This document shows, in pieces, positions 9,371 to 17,314 of a DNA stretch of 64,000 nucleotides (positions are counted from its first letter, which is position 1; each line of letters begins with the position of its first letter). A model generated the notes under the pieces. It was not told the origin of the DNA. It saw nothing but the letters and a program-made list of their open reading frames with translations, and did not search any database. Where the stretch lies: assembly GCF_003691585.1 (NCBI RefSeq), contig NZ_CP033169.1:3100001-3164000 (forward strand). The letters are read 5' to 3'. The stretch comes from Biomaibacter acetigenes. GTDB taxonomy: Bacteria; Bacillota; Thermosediminibacteria; Thermosediminibacterales; Tepidanaerobacteraceae. Both the position numbers and the translations under genes were made by a program.

Positions 9371-9447
9371 TGGTAGCGGCGCAGGGATTTGAACCCCGGA
9401 CACTGCGGGTATGAACCGCATGCTCTAGCCACCTGAGCTACGCCGCC
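9371..9447 (-). tRNA. tRNA-Met (CAT, elongator)
   Basis: Minus-strand cloverleaf with GGCGGCG acceptor paired with CGCCGCT, anticodon loop TTCATAC (CAT) and encoded CCA. The sequence matches the Firmicute elongator Met type, unlike the initiator beside it. Confidence 0.92.
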
Positions 9448-9448
9448 C

Positions 9449-9560
9449 CATTGTGATGTGAGAGGTGGGAGGTGTGATGTGAGATTAAGTAGGAATCGCC
9501 CTTCGGCAAATTCTTATATTCCCACTTCCAACTTCTCACTTCGCACTTCGCACTTCTGAT
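9449..9560 (-). repeat. heptamer/hairpin element (locus C)
   Basis: Second full copy, between tRNA-Met and tRNA-fMet, about 85 percent like locus B by eye. The left arm is GTGATGT GAGAGGT GGGAGGT GTGATGT. The central hairpin is degraded to CGCCC TTC GGCAAATT. The right arm gains extra heptamers (CACTTCG repeated). Confidence 0.85.
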
Positions 9561-9561
9561 A

Positions 9562-9638
<77 letters not shown>

Positions 9639-9685
9639 TCGTTTTCGATGTTCCGCTTTTATTACCGTATTACCGGCACTTTTAT

Positions 9686-9714
9686 ATTGTATAATAAAAT
9701 TGCCGTTTCGTCAA
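9686..9714 (-). promoter_or_regulatory. tRNA operon promoter
   Basis: Minus-strand TTGACG (9714-9709), 17 bp, TACAAT (9691-9686), about 45 bp upstream of tRNA-fMet. Confidence 0.75.
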
Positions 9715-9784
9715 GGGCATGAAAGCTATTTTCATATCTCTGGCGAAACCTGCTTTAATTTTTTAAAATAATATGCATAGACAG

Positions 9785-10165
9785 TTAGTAAGGTTTCTTT
9801 ATTTTGATGTCCTTCATCGGAAAATGTTTTATATTAAGCGTTATCAATTCTGCATCAAGGTAATCAGCCGTCGCAGCGATTATTGCATCACCGATATTCA
9901 GGGCATGAGATTTAAAAAAGTCATGCATGTATCTTCCTGCTCTTTCCCCGATTTCGCGATTAACATCCTTTTCTTTATAAATCTCCAGTAAATATTCAAC
10001 ATCTTCGATTTCTTTTTCTCTAATACCTGCCAATAATTCGATTCTTGTTACTACTGAGTAATAAACTTCTCCGGCTTCTGATAAGCTTTTTAATGTTTTT
10101 TTTGCAGGTTCTTTTCCTTTTAAATGGTCAATAAATATATTTGTATCAATCAGATATTTCTTCAT
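9785..10165 (-). CDS. vapC: PIN-domain toxin, VapC family
   Basis: 126-residue PIN-domain ribonuclease, the toxin of a type II toxin-antitoxin pair. It begins MKKYLIDTNIFIDHLKG, with the first acidic residue in LIDTN; further conserved acids lie in the RIELLAG region and in GDAIIAATA. The longer frame to 10192 is not used, because the ATG at 10165 overlaps the antitoxin stop as ATGA, the usual coupling. The target RNA cannot be told from sequence. Confidence 0.9.
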   Translation of the reverse strand: MKKYLIDTNIFIDHLKGKEPAKKTLKSLSEAGEVYYSVVTRIELLAGIREKEIEDVEYLLEIYKEKDVNREIGERAGRYMHDFFKSHALNIGDAIIAATADYLDAELITLNIKHFPMKDIKIKKPY

Positions 10166-10413
10166 TCGCTTATCTCCAGTCTCTTGTTCCATGAACTTCG
10201 TATCTTTTCTATATAATCTGTTCCTATATCATCCCTATCTTTCCATAAGCCAAAGGTTTTTTCAATGATAATATCCTTATCCATTCTATCTTTTTCTACA
10301 TATTCGTTTATGGCTTCCCTTATACATTCAGCCATGGTCATATTATTCAATTTGGCCAAATTCTTTAGTTTTTCTTTTTGAACCTTTGTAAGGTAAATTT
10401 GAGTTCTTTCCAT
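10162..10413 (-). CDS. vapB: ribbon-helix-helix antitoxin of VapBC pair
   Basis: 83-residue CopG/ribbon-helix-helix type protein. The N-terminal strand is ERTQIYLTKVQKEKL, then helices with MTMAECIREAINEYV; the acidic C-terminal half probably wraps the toxin. The start ATG at 10413 follows AGAGGTGAG. It is first in the operon and probably represses it. Confidence 0.85.
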   Translation of the reverse strand: MERTQIYLTKVQKEKLKNLAKLNNMTMAECIREAINEYVEKDRMDKDIIIEKTFGLWKDRDDIGTDYIEKIRSSWNKRLEISE

Positions 10414-10535
10414 TATCTCACCTCTTATACATTATTATTATACATTTATGTTTATAAAAAGTAAATACTCTTTCTGCATACAACATGGTTGTATAAAAAC
10501 TCCCGAAAAAAATATATCACCGTAGAAGGATATAA

Positions 10536-10560
10536 ACAAAAAAGCGGCATTTGCCGCTAT
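10536..10560 (-). terminator. terminator after ycsI
   Basis: Minus-strand AGCGGC, AAAT, GCCGCT, TTTTTTG, immediately after the ycsI stop. Confidence 0.85.
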
Positions 10561-11361
10561 TTAAAAAACACTCAACTGTTCATCTTTTACATCTGTTATA
10601 AACATGTGACCCGGCGAATGGGTAATCATTATTTCGGGCTTGGATTTCATAGCCACCGCCTGGGGTGTGACACCGCAAGCCCAGAACATGGGAACTTCCC
10701 CATCCCTTATCTCAACAGCATCTCCAAAATCCGGCCTATCCAACGATTTGATACCAATCTTTGACGGCTCCCCTATATGGACAGGAGCGCCATGGACCGC
10801 CGGGAATCTGGATGTCACCTGGACTGCTCTTATAACCAGGTCCTGTGGAATGGGTCTCATGCTCACCACCATATTTCCGCGGAAGACTCCAGCGGGTCGG
10901 GTCTGAATGCTGGTTATATACATAGGCACATTCCTGCCCTGCTCTATATGTCTCACCGGTATGTCGTTTTCCAGCAGAGCCTTTTCAAAGGTGAAACTAC
11001 ACCCCAGAAGAAATGCCACAAAATCATCCCGCCAGTAGCTCGTTATATCATTTACTTCCAGTTCCAGTTGGCCTTTTCTATAAATTCGGTATTTCGGTAT
11101 ATCGGTGCGAAGATCCGCACCCGGCGCCACACCTCTGGGCTCATGGCTCCCTATATCGGTAACATCCAGGATGGGACAGGGCTTTGGATTGCGATAGGCG
11201 AAAAGCAGAAAATCATAGGCTAACTCTTTTGGGAGTATAACCAGATTTGCCTGGGTATATCCCAGGGCTAAGCCACAGGTAGGCCCTGACCATTTTCTTT
11301 CACGAATAAGCTTACGAGCATCATTTGCCCCTATTTTTGACAAATCATTTTTAACATCCAC
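10561..11361 (-). CDS. ycsI: YcsI/DUF1445 putative hydro-lyase or D-glutamate cyclase family
   Basis: 266 residues, full length for the DUF1445 family (annotated as putative hydro-lyase; some members are linked to D-glutamate/5-oxoproline chemistry). Features visible are an N-terminal helical part, then GPTCGLALGYTQANLVILP and FWACGVTPQ near the C-terminus, with conserved Cys. GTG start at 11361 after GGGGG. It is last of four genes pxpA-pxpB-pxpC-ycsI, the same partners as the B. subtilis ycsFGI-kip cluster, which supports a role in 5-oxoproline or related cyclic amino-acid metabolism. Confidence 0.85.
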   Translation of the reverse strand: MDVKNDLSKIGANDARKLIRERKWSGPTCGLALGYTQANLVILPKELAYDFLLFAYRNPKPCPILDVTDIGSHEPRGVAPGADLRTDIPKYRIYRKGQLELEVNDITSYWRDDFVAFLLGCSFTFEKALLENDIPVRHIEQGRNVPMYITSIQTRPAGVFRGNMVVSMRPIPQDLVIRAVQVTSRFPAVHGAPVHIGEPSKIGIKSLDRPDFGDAVEIRDGEVPMFWACGVTPQAVAMKSKPEIMITHSPGHMFITDVKDEQLSVF

Positions 11362-11373
11362 TACTGTTGCCCC

Positions 11374-12381
11374 CTATTTCAAAATATCAATGTTTACATT
11401 AAACACTCTACCATTAACAGTCACATCAAAATACCTCGACGGTACAAGTGTTTCTTTTATTTTATTTAAAACTTCTTCCTTTTCTTTCAACAATTGATGG
11501 GCTTCTTCAACACTGATAGCCCTGAACTTTATCCTATCTCCCGGTTTTAACTGGGCAAGTTTAGATAGGTCAATGGAAATTACTGTGGCGATTTTTGCAT
11601 AGCCGCCAGTGGTCTGGGCATCTTTGAGCATTATTATGGGCTTCCCATTGCCCGGTATCTGTACTGCTCCGGGCATGATACCGTCAGTAATTATGTCATG
11701 CTTTTCTTTCGCCTTTATTGCAGGACCATCAAGTCTGTAGCCCATCCTATCGGAGTCTTTTGTGATAGTATAGGTGGAATTCAAGAAAAGTTCAATGACC
11801 TCCCTGGAAAAATAATCGTGTTGAGGGCCCGGAACTATCCGTATTTCTTCTTCAGCAGAATAATGGGGAATATATTTTTCGTTTACTTTAAAAAAATGTG
11901 TAAAAAGTGTATGCCGCTTCAGCGATAATACATCCCCTTTTTCCAGCCGCCTCCCCTTTATGCCCCCAATGCTGCCCCTGGTATATGTAGAGACGCTCCC
12001 CATAACCACGTCACCATCAAATCCGCCCGAAACAGCCATGTACGCCCTGCAACCCGTTTTCACTGGAGCAAAAGAGAGGGTTTCACCCTTCCTCACAGGA
12101 AACGACGACCAACAGGGCCTTTCCACGCCATTTACCAGGGGATTTATCCATGCACCCGTTATCGCCACCGCCGTGTCCTGCAGGACTTCGAGGCTAGGAC
12201 CCATGAGGGTTATTTCCAGAACCGGGGCATTTTCGACATTTCCCACCAGTATGTTGGCCACCCGGAAGGCAAACTCATCCATGGCACCGGAAACCGGCAC
12301 TCCCTGGCTTTCATATCCGAACCTGCCCATGTCCTGTACGCTCGTAAAAAGTCCGGGATTTATAACTTTAAAACATTCCAT
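11374..12381 (-). CDS. pxpC: 5-oxoprolinase subunit C (KipA-like biotin-independent carboxylase domain)
   Basis: Subunit of the ATP-dependent prokaryotic 5-oxoprolinase PxpABC, which opens 5-oxo-L-proline to glutamate. About 335 residues, family pattern GLFTSVQDMGRFGYESQGVPVSGAMD at the N-terminus and MLKDAQTTGGYAKIATV in the C-terminal half. Two ATGs are possible (12387 and 12381); the second has GAGGGG six bases upstream. The Shine-Dalgarno overlaps the pxpB stop, so translation is coupled. Confidence 0.92.
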   Translation of the reverse strand: MECFKVINPGLFTSVQDMGRFGYESQGVPVSGAMDEFAFRVANILVGNVENAPVLEITLMGPSLEVLQDTAVAITGAWINPLVNGVERPCWSSFPVRKGETLSFAPVKTGCRAYMAVSGGFDGDVVMGSVSTYTRGSIGGIKGRRLEKGDVLSLKRHTLFTHFFKVNEKYIPHYSAEEEIRIVPGPQHDYFSREVIELFLNSTYTITKDSDRMGYRLDGPAIKAKEKHDIITDGIMPGAVQIPGNGKPIIMLKDAQTTGGYAKIATVISIDLSKLAQLKPGDRIKFRAISVEEAHQLLKEKEEVLNKIKETLVPSRYFDVTVNGRVFNVNIDILK

Positions 12382-12392
12382 TTTCATCCCCT

Positions 12393-13121
12393 CTACCCGT
12401 CATAATTATAGGTTTTCACTTCATAGGCGTTTCTGTTGACTTGCTGCTCTATCTCATGAAATTCATCTGGAGTTATCCTCACAAACTTTATGTAATTGCC
12501 GGCTTCCAGTAAAATGGGTTTTTCCCTGTGAGGGTCATAAAGTTTAACCGGCGTCTTACCTATGAGTCTCCACCCCCCGGGGCTCGTGACAGGATATATA
12601 CCGGTCTGACTACCCGCAATCCCCACCGAACCTGCCGGAATCTCAGTCCTGGGTTTTTCGAGGCGGGGTGTGGCTATTTTTTCCGACATGCCTCCAAGAT
12701 ATGCAAAACCCATGGTAAAGCCGAGCATATAGATCCTGTAGGCGCTCCCGGTATGGATTTTTATTACTTCTTCCGGAGTCATATTGTGATATTCCGCCAC
12801 AAATTCAAGGTCCGGCCCAAAATCGCCGCCATAGGCTACCGGAATCTCGATGACCTTTGGTTTGAATTCCTCCACGCTAGTGGACATGTCACTTTTGGCT
12901 ATCAATGCTGTCAGGTCATCGACCGTAAGTTTGAGTGGCTCGTATTTTATGAGAAGAGACCGATACGTAGGAATAATTGATGTAATACCTGTAACATCCT
13001 GTCTTTTCAGGGCGCTATAAAGGTTCAGCACCCTCTTATTGCATTCCTCGGATATCTCGTTCCCGTATTCCACCACTACGGCTTTGTCCCCGGCCGGCAG
13101 AATTCTCGGTATTTTATACAT
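12393..13121 (-). CDS. pxpB: 5-oxoprolinase subunit B (KipI-like)
   Basis: 242 residues. Works with PxpC to phosphorylate 5-oxoproline; in Bacillus the homologue KipI also inhibits sporulation kinase KinA. Motifs: PAGDKAVVVEYG at the N-terminus, TMGFAYLGGM and the PAGSVGIAGSQTGIYP stretch in the cyclophilin-like second half. ATG at 13121 behind GGAG. The gap of 76 bp to pxpA holds no obvious signal. Confidence 0.92.
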   Translation of the reverse strand: MYKIPRILPAGDKAVVVEYGNEISEECNKRVLNLYSALKRQDVTGITSIIPTYRSLLIKYEPLKLTVDDLTALIAKSDMSTSVEEFKPKVIEIPVAYGGDFGPDLEFVAEYHNMTPEEVIKIHTGSAYRIYMLGFTMGFAYLGGMSEKIATPRLEKPRTEIPAGSVGIAGSQTGIYPVTSPGGWRLIGKTPVKLYDPHREKPILLEAGNYIKFVRITPDEFHEIEQQVNRNAYEVKTYNYDG

Positions 13122-13197
13122 TCACCAACACTCCTCAAACAATTTACATCGAGTCTGTCGACATAATCCTACCTTCAGTGTATAGCGCCATAAAAAA

Positions 13198-13965
13198 TTA
13201 TAAGAAACTGGCCATTGGAGCAATTTTTACGCCATTTTCCTCCAGGACTTTTCTTAATCTTAGTGCAAATTCTACAGCCTGTGGGTTGTCTCCATGGACG
13301 CATATGGTGTCGGCCCTGACTTTTATATGGCTGCCATCCACCGCCTCCACCATACCCTCTTTTACCATTCTCAATACTCTCCTGCAGGCAAGGTCTTCGT
13401 CATGTATCATGGCATTGGGCAACTTTCTGGAAACCAGTGTCCCGTCGGGGTTGACATTCCTGTCGGCAAACACCTCGCAGGCAAACTTTAACCCCGCTTT
13501 CTCGGCCGCTTTCTGCATGGCGGTATTTGCCATAGCCACACATATGAGATTCTTATCCACCGAAGCTATAGCTTGAGCAATGGCATCGGCCAGCTTCTCG
13601 TCTGCGGCGGCCATGTTGTACAGAGCGCCGTGGGCTTTCACATGCTGCAATTTCATTCCATGACTTTCCGCAAAGGCTTTCAATGCGCCTATTTGATATA
13701 TTATGTAGCTTTTTATGTCCGATAGGGAAATGTCCATGTTCCTCCTGCCGAAACCCATGAGGTCTGGAAAACCGGGATGCGCTCCGACAGCCGCGCCGTT
13801 TTTTTCGCATAATCCCACAGTCCTTTCCATCACCACCGGGTCTCCCGCATGAAACCCGCAGGCTATGTTTGCGGATGAAACGTATTTTACAATTTCATCA
13901 TCCATGCCTATCCGGTACGCTCCAAAGCTTTCCCCTATATCGCTGTTCAAATCCACGACTGCCAT
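13198..13965 (-). CDS. pxpA: 5-oxoprolinase subunit A (LamB/YcsF family)
   Basis: 255 residues, usual length. Begins [20 protein letters not shown], followed by [13 protein letters not shown] and VKAHGALYN, all hallmarks of the family. It acts with PxpBC in 5-oxoproline hydrolysis. First gene of the minus-strand operon, ATG at 13965 after GGAGG. A near-consensus sigma-54 promoter lies 52-67 bp upstream, so expression should need the NtrC-type activator at 18756. Confidence 0.94.
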   Translation of the reverse strand: MAVVDLNSDIGESFGAYRIGMDDEIVKYVSSANIACGFHAGDPVVMERTVGLCEKNGAAVGAHPGFPDLMGFGRRNMDISLSDIKSYIIYQIGALKAFAESHGMKLQHVKAHGALYNMAAADEKLADAIAQAIASVDKNLICVAMANTAMQKAAEKAGLKFACEVFADRNVNPDGTLVSRKLPNAMIHDEDLACRRVLRMVKEGMVEAVDGSHIKVRADTICVHGDNPQAVEFALRLRKVLEENGVKIAPMASFL

Positions 13966-14016
13966 ATTATTACCTCCGTTTTAAAAATTTATAACTAAAA
14001 TTTTACCATATTTTTT

Positions 14017-14032
14017 TGCAATTTTTATGCCA
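14017..14032 (-). promoter_or_regulatory. sigma-54 promoter of pxpA operon
   Basis: On the minus strand TGGCATAAAAATTGCA: GG and GC are separated by exactly 10 bases, and the sequence matches the -24/-12 consensus TGGCAY-N5-TTGCA. It is located upstream of pxpA and below a palindromic site at 14108. Confidence 0.85.
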
Positions 14033-14107
14033 TAAAACAGAGTCTGACTGGAAGCCTTTATTGGTTTCACTGATAGAATTGCCCCGAAAAATTTTATCTA
14101 TACTTCT

Positions 14108-14121
14108 GTGCGATTTCGCAC
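14108..14121. promoter_or_regulatory. palindromic enhancer site upstream of pxpA sigma-54 promoter
   Basis: GTGCGA TT TCGCAC is a perfect inverted repeat about 77-90 bp upstream of the -24 element, a typical enhancer distance. The 11-mer CGATTTCGCAC within it recurs at 17146, upstream of the second sigma-54 promoter. Confidence 0.7.
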
Positions 14122-14216
14122 GTATAATATTACCTCTTCACTTTGCATCTCGCAAGGTGTATTATAATGCGTAGGAAAGCAAAGATATTCTTTATTATAT
14201 GGCTTTCCGTAACGCA

Positions 14217-14267
14217 TTTCAAAAAAGCTACCGCTATTATTGCTTATAATAAAAGCTTTTTTATTTT
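14217..14267 (+). promoter_or_regulatory. possible attenuator hairpin in the symporter leader
   Basis: AAAAAAGCT near 14221 can pair with AGCTTTTTT near 14255 across a long AT-rich loop, followed by T-rich sequence 25 bp before the symporter start. The rest of 13966-14292 holds the sigma-54 promoter and enhancer; no further gene is seen. Confidence 0.35.
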
Positions 14268-14292
14268 CTTAAAAAGCGCCGGGAGGATTTTT

Positions 14293-15759
14293 ATGAATCA
14301 ATCTGTGCTGTTCATGCTTTTCTTTCTTGTTTATACTTTTTTAATGATATATTCGGGAAGAAGCGGTTTTTACGACACATACAATGTAAGAGATTTCTTT
14401 GTGGCCGGCAATTCCCTGGGGGTTTTCCTGAGCACCGCCACTTTTGTGGCCACATGGTTCAGTGCAGCTTCGTTTCTCGGCCTCGGAAGCTCCCTGTATA
14501 TTTACGGCGTGTCATCAATAATTTACAGTATATTGCAGTGGTTTGCCGGAGCGATTTTTCTCTTTTTTCTTGCTTCCCGCATAAAGGATTATGACATTCT
14601 GACTTTTTCGGAGTTTTTCTATGTCAGGTTTAACTCCAGATTGATGCAGTTTTCAGTGGCATTTTTGATGATAGTATCCTATATCCTATATATAACCATG
14701 CAGATAAAAGGCTTCGGCCTGGTGACGGAAATGTTGCTGAACATCCCCTACGATGCTGCCATCCTTCTGGTGTATCTTTATATCCTCTATACCACCTTCG
14801 GCGGCCTGTATTCCGTTGTAAAAACCGATGCCGTAAATACGTTCATCATAGTTGCGGCTTCAATATCTTTCGGCCTTTTTATCATCCGGGCAAATCACGG
14901 TGTTGCAAACATCATTGCCGGTGCGGCAAATATTAATACTTTGCCCGTGTCGGGATGGGAAACCCCCACCCCCAGGGGCGGCCTTCTGGATATCTCCTGC
15001 GGCGGGCTGCAGCCTCCAATATACCTTTTTACCTCCTTTTTCGGCTGGGGCCTGGGCCTGGCCGCAAATCCTCAATACGCCATAAGAATGATATCGGCAA
15101 GGGATAAATCCGTGGCAAGAAAAATGGTCATATTTTCCATAGCCGTTCTTTCGGTAGTATATGCCTTTATTATCGCGGGTTCCATCGGTCTCAGAGTTTT
15201 GATTCCCACCGCCCCACATATAAACAATATAGACGAGATAATTCCATCGCTCTTTTCCGGCATTGCCCCCGGCTATTCCGTTGGGATTATATTAATAGGA
15301 ATCATAGCGGCGTCGGTCTCCACTGCCAATTCCGAGCTCCTGCTTATTGCCAACAGTTTTACAAACGACATATTCAAAAATTTGTATTTCGGACAACTGG
15401 ATGACGACAGAATGTTATTTTTAAACCGTGTGGTCATAGCCGCAGCCGGCACCGTATCCCTGATCCTTTCCTTTAACCCGCCGATTAAGGTAATAGAATT
15501 CGGCGGAAACATCTGGGGAGTTTTCGCCAGTTCGACCTTTATCCCCCTTTATGCCGGGGTATTCATGAAAAAAGCATCCGGACATGCTGTGGAAGCCGCT
15601 TTTTTCGCCGGGCTGACATCATATTTGCTCTTTCTTGCGACCATACCTTACCTCGCAAATTCGACGCCGAACAATATCCATCCGGGCCTGTTTGCCTTTG
15701 CGGTATCCGGCCTGGCGTTCATTATAGCGCAAAGGAGGTCAAATGATGCGAAGCATTGA
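14293..15759 (+). CDS. sodium/solute symporter (SSS/SLC5 family)
   Basis: 488-residue polytopic membrane protein, about 13 helices. Family motifs include the GGLYSVVKTDAVNTFIIV signature region and WGLGLAANPQYAIRM. The longer frame from 14143 is rejected, because GGGAGG precedes the ATG at 14293. The 3-prime end overlaps the histidine kinase gene by 17 bases. By context the likely cargo is 5-oxoproline or a related amino acid. The arrangement recalls CbrA of Pseudomonas, where an SSS domain is fused to a kinase. Substrate is inferred, not shown. Confidence 0.88.
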   Translation: MNQSVLFMLFFLVYTFLMIYSGRSGFYDTYNVRDFFVAGNSLGVFLSTATFVATWFSAASFLGLGSSLYIYGVSSIIYSILQWFAGAIFLFFLASRIKDYDILTFSEFFYVRFNSRLMQFSVAFLMIVSYILYITMQIKGFGLVTEMLLNIPYDAAILLVYLYILYTTFGGLYSVVKTDAVNTFIIVAASISFGLFIIRANHGVANIIAGAANINTLPVSGWETPTPRGGLLDISCGGLQPPIYLFTSFFGWGLGLAANPQYAIRMISARDKSVARKMVIFSIAVLSVVYAFIIAGSIGLRVLIPTAPHINNIDEIIPSLFSGIAPGYSVGIILIGIIAASVSTANSELLLIANSFTNDIFKNLYFGQLDDDRMLFLNRVVIAAAGTVSLILSFNPPIKVIEFGGNIWGVFASSTFIPLYAGVFMKKASGHAVEAAFFAGLTSYLLFLATIPYLANSTPNNIHPGLFAFAVSGLAFIIAQRRSNDAKH

Positions 15760-17191
15760 ACTTAAAATTCTCGTGCCCTTTCTTGCCATCATCATTATAT
15801 CGCTGGGCGTGGTCGGAAGCGTATCATATTACGGTTCCTATAAAATATTTGAATCGTTAATCAAACAGCCATTTTACGCAAATACCGGTATAAATGCTGA
15901 TTATATCTCAAACCAGCTTCTGGAACTTCAAAAGTACACAATTCTTGTGGCAATAATAGCCATAATCGCTGCCGCACAGCTCACCATCTTTTTTTCATAC
16001 AGTCTCGCAAGGCCTATAAAAAAGCTGGCTGCGGCATGCGATGAGGTGTCAAAGGGAAATTTTAATATAACCCTCGATTACTCTCGAAAAGATGAGATAG
16101 GGATATTGAAAGATGCATTTATTCGAATGACCGCAAAGCTACAAGAGCATATTGCAAAGGTCCTGGAGATAACTTCCCTCAACCAAAAAATCATAGATGG
16201 GGTAAATTACGGGATAGTAGTGTTCACTAGGGGCCGGAAAAAACTCCTGGTAAATCGTCTGGCTTCTCATGAATTCAATAACTATCCTATAATAAGAGAA
16301 TTTGTCGAAAACTTAATACAGGATTTCCTGTCAGGAAAAGCCCCCATATCATCCAGTTCAACAATGATAAATGATAAAAATGGGTCTTCAAAATTCGTGG
16401 AATACGACATCCAGCCCTCCGAGGATAACTTCATCTTATGCTTTTCGGATATTACCGAAAAAGAGCGGTTCAAGCAAAAAATGGAATATATCAACAGGCT
16501 TACATCGATAGGGGAAATGTCTGCGGCTCTTGCTCACGAAATAAGAAACCCTCTCCAGGGCATTAAATCCTGTCTTCAGGTGCTGGAAACCAGGTTTTTA
16601 AGTGCCGATGATACTTCTACCGCCCTTTTGAACCTTATATACGGGGAAATAAAACGCATAAACAACATCATTTCAGATTTGTTAAATTATGCAAGACCAT
16701 CTGAACCAAAACCAGAATATATAAACCTCAGACAAGAAATAGAGGATGTCCTGCCGCTGCTTGCTCATTTATACAATAAAAAACACATTTCCATAAAGAT
16801 TGACATAACTCCAGACTGTAACAACATTTTCATAGATAAATCCCACTTCAAACAAATCCTTATAAACCTGTTGTCAAATTCTATCCATGCAAGTCAAGAA
16901 AATACTGAAATTGTAATCTTCACCACCAAAAATAAGGATGAGATAGTATTAAGCATCAGGGACCAGGGAAAGGGAATTCCGGAGGAATACCTGGAAAAGG
17001 TGTTTATTCCCTTTTTCACCACCGAGGAAAATGGAACCGGCCTTGGACTCTCAGTAGTCCAGAGCCTTGTACTAAAAAATCACGGCCACATATGGATTCA
17101 GAGCAAAAGCGGCATCGGGACCACCATCAACTTTGCTTTTCCGTTCGATTTCGCACATTTCGTGCGCTATTACGATAAAGCCATTACTTGA
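15743..17191 (+). CDS. membrane sensor histidine kinase (NtrB/CbrA-like output)
   Basis: 482 residues. Two TM helices (about 7-29 and 66-88) flank a short external loop of about 35 residues; then HAMP (88-140), a PAS-like segment, HisKA with AHEIRNPLQG (phosphoacceptor His near 264), and an HATPase with DQGKGIPEEYLEKVFIPFF and GTGLGLSV. The small external loop suggests that it senses through the membrane or the symporter encoded by the overlapping upstream gene rather than binding a large ligand. Expected partner: the NtrC-type regulator at 18756. Start ATG (15743 or 15746) after AAAGGAGG. Confidence 0.92.
   Translation: MMRSIELKILVPFLAIIIISLGVVGSVSYYGSYKIFESLIKQPFYANTGINADYISNQLLELQKYTILVAIIAIIAAAQLTIFFSYSLARPIKKLAAACDEVSKGNFNITLDYSRKDEIGILKDAFIRMTAKLQEHIAKVLEITSLNQKIIDGVNYGIVVFTRGRKKLLVNRLASHEFNNYPIIREFVENLIQDFLSGKAPISSSSTMINDKNGSSKFVEYDIQPSEDNFILCFSDITEKERFKQKMEYINRLTSIGEMSAALAHEIRNPLQGIKSCLQVLETRFLSADDTSTALLNLIYGEIKRINNIISDLLNYARPSEPKPEYINLRQEIEDVLPLLAHLYNKKHISIKIDITPDCNNIFIDKSHFKQILINLLSNSIHASQENTEIVIFTTKNKDEIVLSIRDQGKGIPEEYLEKVFIPFFTTEENGTGLGLSVVQSLVLKNHGHIWIQSKSGIGTTINFAFPFDFAHFVRYYDKAIT
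17146..17166. promoter_or_regulatory. enhancer-like inverted repeat upstream of NRAMP gene
   Basis: CGATTTCGCAC (17146-17156) repeats the 11-mer of the pxpA enhancer. CGCAC and GTGCG form an inverted repeat with five bases between. It lies inside the last codons of the kinase gene, about 95-115 bp before the -24 element at 17261. Confidence 0.65.
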
Positions 17192-17230
17192 ATAGATTTT
17201 AAATGTACTTCATAACCAACTTTCATAATA

Positions 17231-17260
17231 GAAAGCCTCTCACCGAGAGGCTTTTTTATT
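17231..17260 (+). terminator. terminator after symporter-kinase operon
   Basis: AAGCCTCT, CACCG, AGAGGCTT and a T run. Confidence 0.85.
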
Positions 17261-17276
17261 TGGAATAAAATTTGCA
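17261..17276 (+). promoter_or_regulatory. sigma-54 promoter of NRAMP-like gene
   Basis: TGGAATAAAATTTGCA: GG and GC are 10 bases apart and the -12 element is TTTGCA. It begins directly after the terminator and about 40 bp before the start codon. Confidence 0.75.
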
Positions 17277-17314
17277 TATAAAATCGTAATCAAAAAACAA
17301 TAAGGGGTGAGTAT

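Noticed and set aside
14143-14292. N-terminal extension of the SSS symporter
   Set aside because: The extension has no good ribosome site and contains a hairpin; GGGAGG precedes the ATG at 14293.
17236-17262. Riboswitch between the kinase and the NRAMP-like gene
   Set aside because: The only structure is a simple terminator. The interval is explained by terminator plus sigma-54 promoter.
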